Shown here piece by piece: positions 61,407 to 64,000 of a DNA stretch of 64,000 nt. Below the pieces are notes generated by a model that made no database searches, had not been told where the DNA came from, and saw only the letters and a program-made list of their open reading frames with translations. Both the position numbers and the translations under genes were made by a program. The DNA is taken from contig JAZOUB010000042.1 of assembly GCA_045657945.1 (NCBI GenBank), forward strand, positions 1-64,000, read 5' to 3'. Source of the stretch: HGM04593 sp045657945 (GTDB lineage Bacteria; Bacteroidota; Bacteroidia; Bacteroidales; Bacteroidaceae). The first letter of the stretch is position 1. Each line of letters starts with the position of its first letter.

Positions 61407-62171
61407 ATGAACCGGATTGTCGAAAAGACACAAGCGCTTCCCCCGATAACACTTGCAGAGATGTCGGGTATAAAGCTCATGAACAGGACAGACACCAAGT
61501 TCATTGCCACACTCGACCAGCTACACAGGTTCCTGGCTGCCGTACATGGAAAATATTACATTCAGGAGATTGACGGTAAGCGCATTGCAAGTTACCACAC
61601 CACATACTATGACACTGCTGACTACCAGATGTACAGCATACATCATGCAGGCCGACAGGTAAGGGAGAAAATCCGTGTACGCACATACCTTGACAGCGAC
61701 CAGACATTCTTTGAGATAAAGAACAAGAACAACCACGGCCGTACCAAGAAAAAGCGCATATCCATCATTAGGCATGACGCCATAGAGCATGAGTGCGAGA
61801 ATATTATCCCCTTTATGGCAAAGCACGCATGGTACACCATTGAGGAAATTTCACCCGTCATTGAAAACTGGTTCAGTCGCATCACGCTCGTAAACTATGA
61901 CAAGACCGAGAGACTCACTATTGACTTCAATCTACGTTTCCACCACCTTAAAAGCAACGGCAAAGACCAGTTGCAACATGTCGCGATCATAGAGCTTAAG
62001 CGCGACGGCAATGTACCGTCACCAGCCCTTGACATCCTGCGCGAAGTACGCATAAAACGTTCTGGATTCAGCAAATACTGCATTGGCAGTGCACTCACAA
62101 ACAGGCAACTCAAACGCAACAACTTCAAAGAGAGGTTGACAATGATAGCAAAAATGGAATATAACCGATAA
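61407..62171 (+). CDS. VTC-domain polyphosphate polymerase-like protein
   Basis: 254 aa consisting of one VTC/TTM-like tunnel domain, with no SPX domain and no membrane helix. Residues expected to line the tunnel are present: MNRTDTKFI (R27, K31), REKIRVRTY (K88, R90, R92), FEIKNKN (E103, K105), a KKKR run, TERLTIDFNLRF and IIELKR. Known: the eukaryotic Vtc4 VTC domain makes polyphosphate from ATP. I infer a similar cytoplasmic activity or polyphosphate binding here. DUF4956 follows 16 nt downstream. Confidence 0.82.
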   Translation: MNRIVEKTQALPPITLAEMSGIKLMNRTDTKFIATLDQLHRFLAAVHGKYYIQEIDGKRIASYHTTYYDTADYQMYSIHHAGRQVREKIRVRTYLDSDQTFFEIKNKNNHGRTKKKRISIIRHDAIEHECENIIPFMAKHAWYTIEEISPVIENWFSRITLVNYDKTERLTIDFNLRFHHLKSNGKDQLQHVAIIELKRDGNVPSPALDILREVRIKRSGFSKYCIGSALTNRQLKRNNFKERLTMIAKMEYNR

Positions 62172-62187
62172 AACAAACAACCATAAT

Positions 62188-63186
62188 ATGAAAAAGATTA
62201 CAACCTTACTGCTATTTTTATTTGCAGTGCTTGCATCAACAAGCGCAAGCGCTGCTGGCACAACACAAGCCTACATGACTGAAAACGAAACCGCAGTTAC
62301 CATTTCAATTGCAGACGCAACAGAAACGACTGTAGATGCTGTAACAGCCGCAACAATCGTTGAAGCTACAACCGTGGCAACTGAGCAGATTTCAGTTCCA
62401 CAAGCATCAGCTAAACAAACCAACACCGTTACAAAAAACAACAAGAAAAAGAGCAATGCCACAAATGACGAATTCGGTTTGAGCGATGACGACAATGACA
62501 GGATGGGAGTCGAGGTAAAGGAGAAAAGACAAAGCGACAAATTCATAGACACAAACCATGTAGCAAAATTGCTATTGGCATTCTTCATCAACTTCATAGC
62601 CATCATGATTGTTGTACGCTGGCTCTATTACCCCAAATGCAAGCGCGGAGAGTTCTTCTTCACCTACATCCTCATTGCCATAAGCACCTTCATGCTCATA
62701 TATGTGCTGGGCGATGTAAAGCTCAAGGCCGGTATTGCATTGGGACTCTTTGCCATGTTCAGTATAATACGCTACCGCACAGAGCAGATTGCAATCAGGG
62801 AGATGACATACCTCTTCATCATCATCGCACTAAGCGCAATCAACGGACTGACAATCAGCGAACTTAGCATTGGCGAGGTCATAATCATCAACATCCTTTT
62901 CATTGCCACCACTTGGCTGTGCGAAACAAAATTGCTCATCAGCCATTACTCGTACAAGGTTATCAAGTATGACAACATCAACCTTATCACCCCAGACAAG
63001 CGCGATGAGCTCATAGCCGACCTCGAGAAACGCACCGGACTGAAAATCATCAAGGTCGAAGTTGGCGCCATTGATTTTCTCAAAGATGCAGCAATTGTAA
63101 AGATGTACTACAAGAGCAACGAAGCAAACAATTCAGTAGATACAACCCTTAAAACTCCAACAGATGAATACAAACTTAAAGAATAA
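62188..63186 (+). CDS. DUF4956 inner-membrane protein with long exported N-terminal linker
   Basis: 332 aa. Signal-like segment (residues 1-23, ending SASAAG), then about 100 residues rich in Thr, Ala, Val and charged amino acids. Four or five membrane helices follow (about 124-147, 155-176, 180-196, 205-222 and 228-245), then a soluble C-terminal domain of about 75 residues (ELIADLEKRTGLKIIKVEVGAIDF). Many DUF4956 proteins lack the N-terminal extension. The family often lies beside VTC-domain genes, as here, suggesting it handles or exports the polymer product; function unproven. Confidence 0.8.
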   Translation: MKKITTLLLFLFAVLASTSASAAGTTQAYMTENETAVTISIADATETTVDAVTAATIVEATTVATEQISVPQASAKQTNTVTKNNKKKSNATNDEFGLSDDDNDRMGVEVKEKRQSDKFIDTNHVAKLLLAFFINFIAIMIVVRWLYYPKCKRGEFFFTYILIAISTFMLIYVLGDVKLKAGIALGLFAMFSIIRYRTEQIAIREMTYLFIIIALSAINGLTISELSIGEVIIINILFIATTWLCETKLLISHYSYKVIKYDNINLITPDKRDELIADLEKRTGLKIIKVEVGAIDFLKDAAIVKMYYKSNEANNSVDTTLKTPTDEYKLKE

Positions 63187-64000
63187 TAGCATGATTGCGT
63201 TGCTCATTGCAATGTTCATGATAGCCCCGCTATGCAATGCCAACGCACAGTCTGTCGATGACGAGTTCGGTGTGTGGACAACCTTTGAGGCATCAAAGAA
63301 AATCAACAAGAAGTTCAAGGTTGTCGGCGACATAGAGTTCCGCACATACGATTTTGTAAGCAATGTTGAACGCGTCGCCATTGGCGTAAAGCTTGAGTAC
63401 AAGATTCTCAAATGGTTGAAATCAAATGTCGGATATCAGTTCCATTACAAGCACAACCCCGAAGAGACAAGTATCAAGGACGAGGTATGGGACGAAGAAG
63501 GCAATGTTTTCAACGAGTACAACATAGACAACGACTATTGGGTAATACGTAACCGCGTCTATGCCACCATCAGCGGCGAGTACAAGGTCGGCCGCTTTGA
63601 GTTCGGACTCCGCGAACGTCTGCAGTACACACACACCGGCTCTGCAACCACCGACGAGACAAAGTACAGATATGACCTTGGTGATGACCCCCTGTTCACC
63701 ACCGAAGATAATTCCTGGGTTACAACCACAGAGCCCGAGTTCAAGGATGCAAAGCACAACCTCACCTTGCGTTCACGCGTGAATGTAAAGTACGACATCC
63801 CCAACTGCAAGGTAAATCCATTCGCATCTGTAGAACTTTATACCCGCCTCGACGAGTGGAAAGGTTATGACAAGCTCCGCTACCGCCTTGGCGCAAGCTA
63901 CAAGATAAACAAGGACAACTCAATATCTCTGTATTATCTCTTTGAGGATGTCAATGGCGGGGCAAACGGACACGCTATCGGCGTTGAGTACTCAATAGAC
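63164..64000 (+). CDS. DUF2490 family outer-membrane protein, partial at right edge
   Basis: The first 279 codons are present; the frame is open at the window end. Signal peptide (MNTNLKNNSMIALLIAMFMIAPLCNANAQ), then DUF2490 pattern: FGVWTTFEASKKINKKFKVVGDIEFRTYDFV, followed by alternating barrel strands (YWVIRNRVYATISGEYKVG, LRSRVNVKYDI, SISLYYLFEDVNG). Probably an outer-membrane beta-barrel. The ATG at 63164 overlaps the DUF4956 end by 23 nt and keeps a Lys in the signal; an ATG at 63191 is the alternative. Third gene of the VTC operon. Confidence 0.72.
   Translation, partial: MNTNLKNNSMIALLIAMFMIAPLCNANAQSVDDEFGVWTTFEASKKINKKFKVVGDIEFRTYDFVSNVERVAIGVKLEYKILKWLKSNVGYQFHYKHNPEETSIKDEVWDEEGNVFNEYNIDNDYWVIRNRVYATISGEYKVGRFEFGLRERLQYTHTGSATTDETKYRYDLGDDPLFTTEDNSWVTTTEPEFKDAKHNLTLRSRVNVKYDIPNCKVNPFASVELYTRLDEWKGYDKLRYRLGASYKINKDNSISLYYLFEDVNGGANGHAIGVEYSID

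Noticed and set aside
1..64000. Mobile elements, CRISPR arrays, prophage or defence islands
   Set aside because: No transposase, integrase, direct-repeat array, phage structural gene or restriction/defence gene was seen; gene order is housekeeping throughout.

Overview
The window reads as ordinary chromosome of a member of the Bacteroidales (Bacteroidaceae/Prevotellaceae type; I cannot fix the genus without searches). The signs are: a cobalamin riboswitch feeding btuB and a BtuG-type surface lipoprotein; the RprX/RprY pair; an N-succinylornithine carbamoyltransferase; Bacteroidetes-only families (DUF4827, DUF5103, DUF1460, DUF4956, DcaP porin); and promoters built on the Bacteroidales boxes TTTG (-33) and TAnnTTTG (-7) rather than sigma-70 hexamers. 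Few genes have a Shine-Dalgarno sequence (rplI is an exception). I see no insertion sequence, prophage, CRISPR array or plasmid function.

Layout. 1-5130: a possible small RNA at the left edge, the B12 uptake operon (riboswitch-btuB-btuG) and the ribosomal operon rpsF-rpsR-rplI. 5300-12350: a small membrane protein, rprXY, a paralogue of elongation factor G with degenerate GTPase motifs, hemW and a membrane protein. 12500-18930: leftward genes DUF4827-glmM-small protein, a DHH phosphoesterase and rpe-comEC. 19190-28730: sialidase, nfo, a PiT phosphate transporter, a DcaP porin with a divergent AraC regulator, a SIMPL protein and DoxX. 28800-34320: argF' and a giant TamB. 34590-39520: an SLC13 transporter with an odd zinc-ribbon-like N-terminus, then the operon sigma-54 activator-lptE-TPR-secG. 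39710-49880: rarA, fhs, a glycosyltransferase, glnS-TPR, manC and a WecA/MraY-type transferase. 49940-57760: DUF5103, DUF1460, LpxL-type acyltransferase, OmpA lipoprotein, proS, tRNA-Arg and asnA-ung. 57810-64000: lptD, an HD protein, and an operon of a VTC-fold polyphosphate polymerase, DUF4956 and DUF2490 running off the right edge.

Functionally the window is rich in envelope work: LPS export (lptD, lptE, LpxL type), outer-membrane biogenesis (TamB), precursor synthesis (glmM, manC, WecA type), protein export (secG) and nutrient entry (BtuB/BtuG, DcaP, PiT). The remainder is translation and core metabolism.

The best candidates for new biology are: (1) the VTC-DUF4956-DUF2490 operon, whose three products would span cytoplasm, inner membrane and outer membrane; (2) a structured repeat found just after the stop codons of three leftward genes (nfo, argF', fhs), with covarying stems between two copies; (3) the EF-G paralogue missing the catalytic histidine; (4) the SLC13 transporter fused to a DnaJ-like cysteine motif; and (5) the possible ~100-nt RNA at the left edge. 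All assignments come from reading the sequence; no database search or folding program was run.
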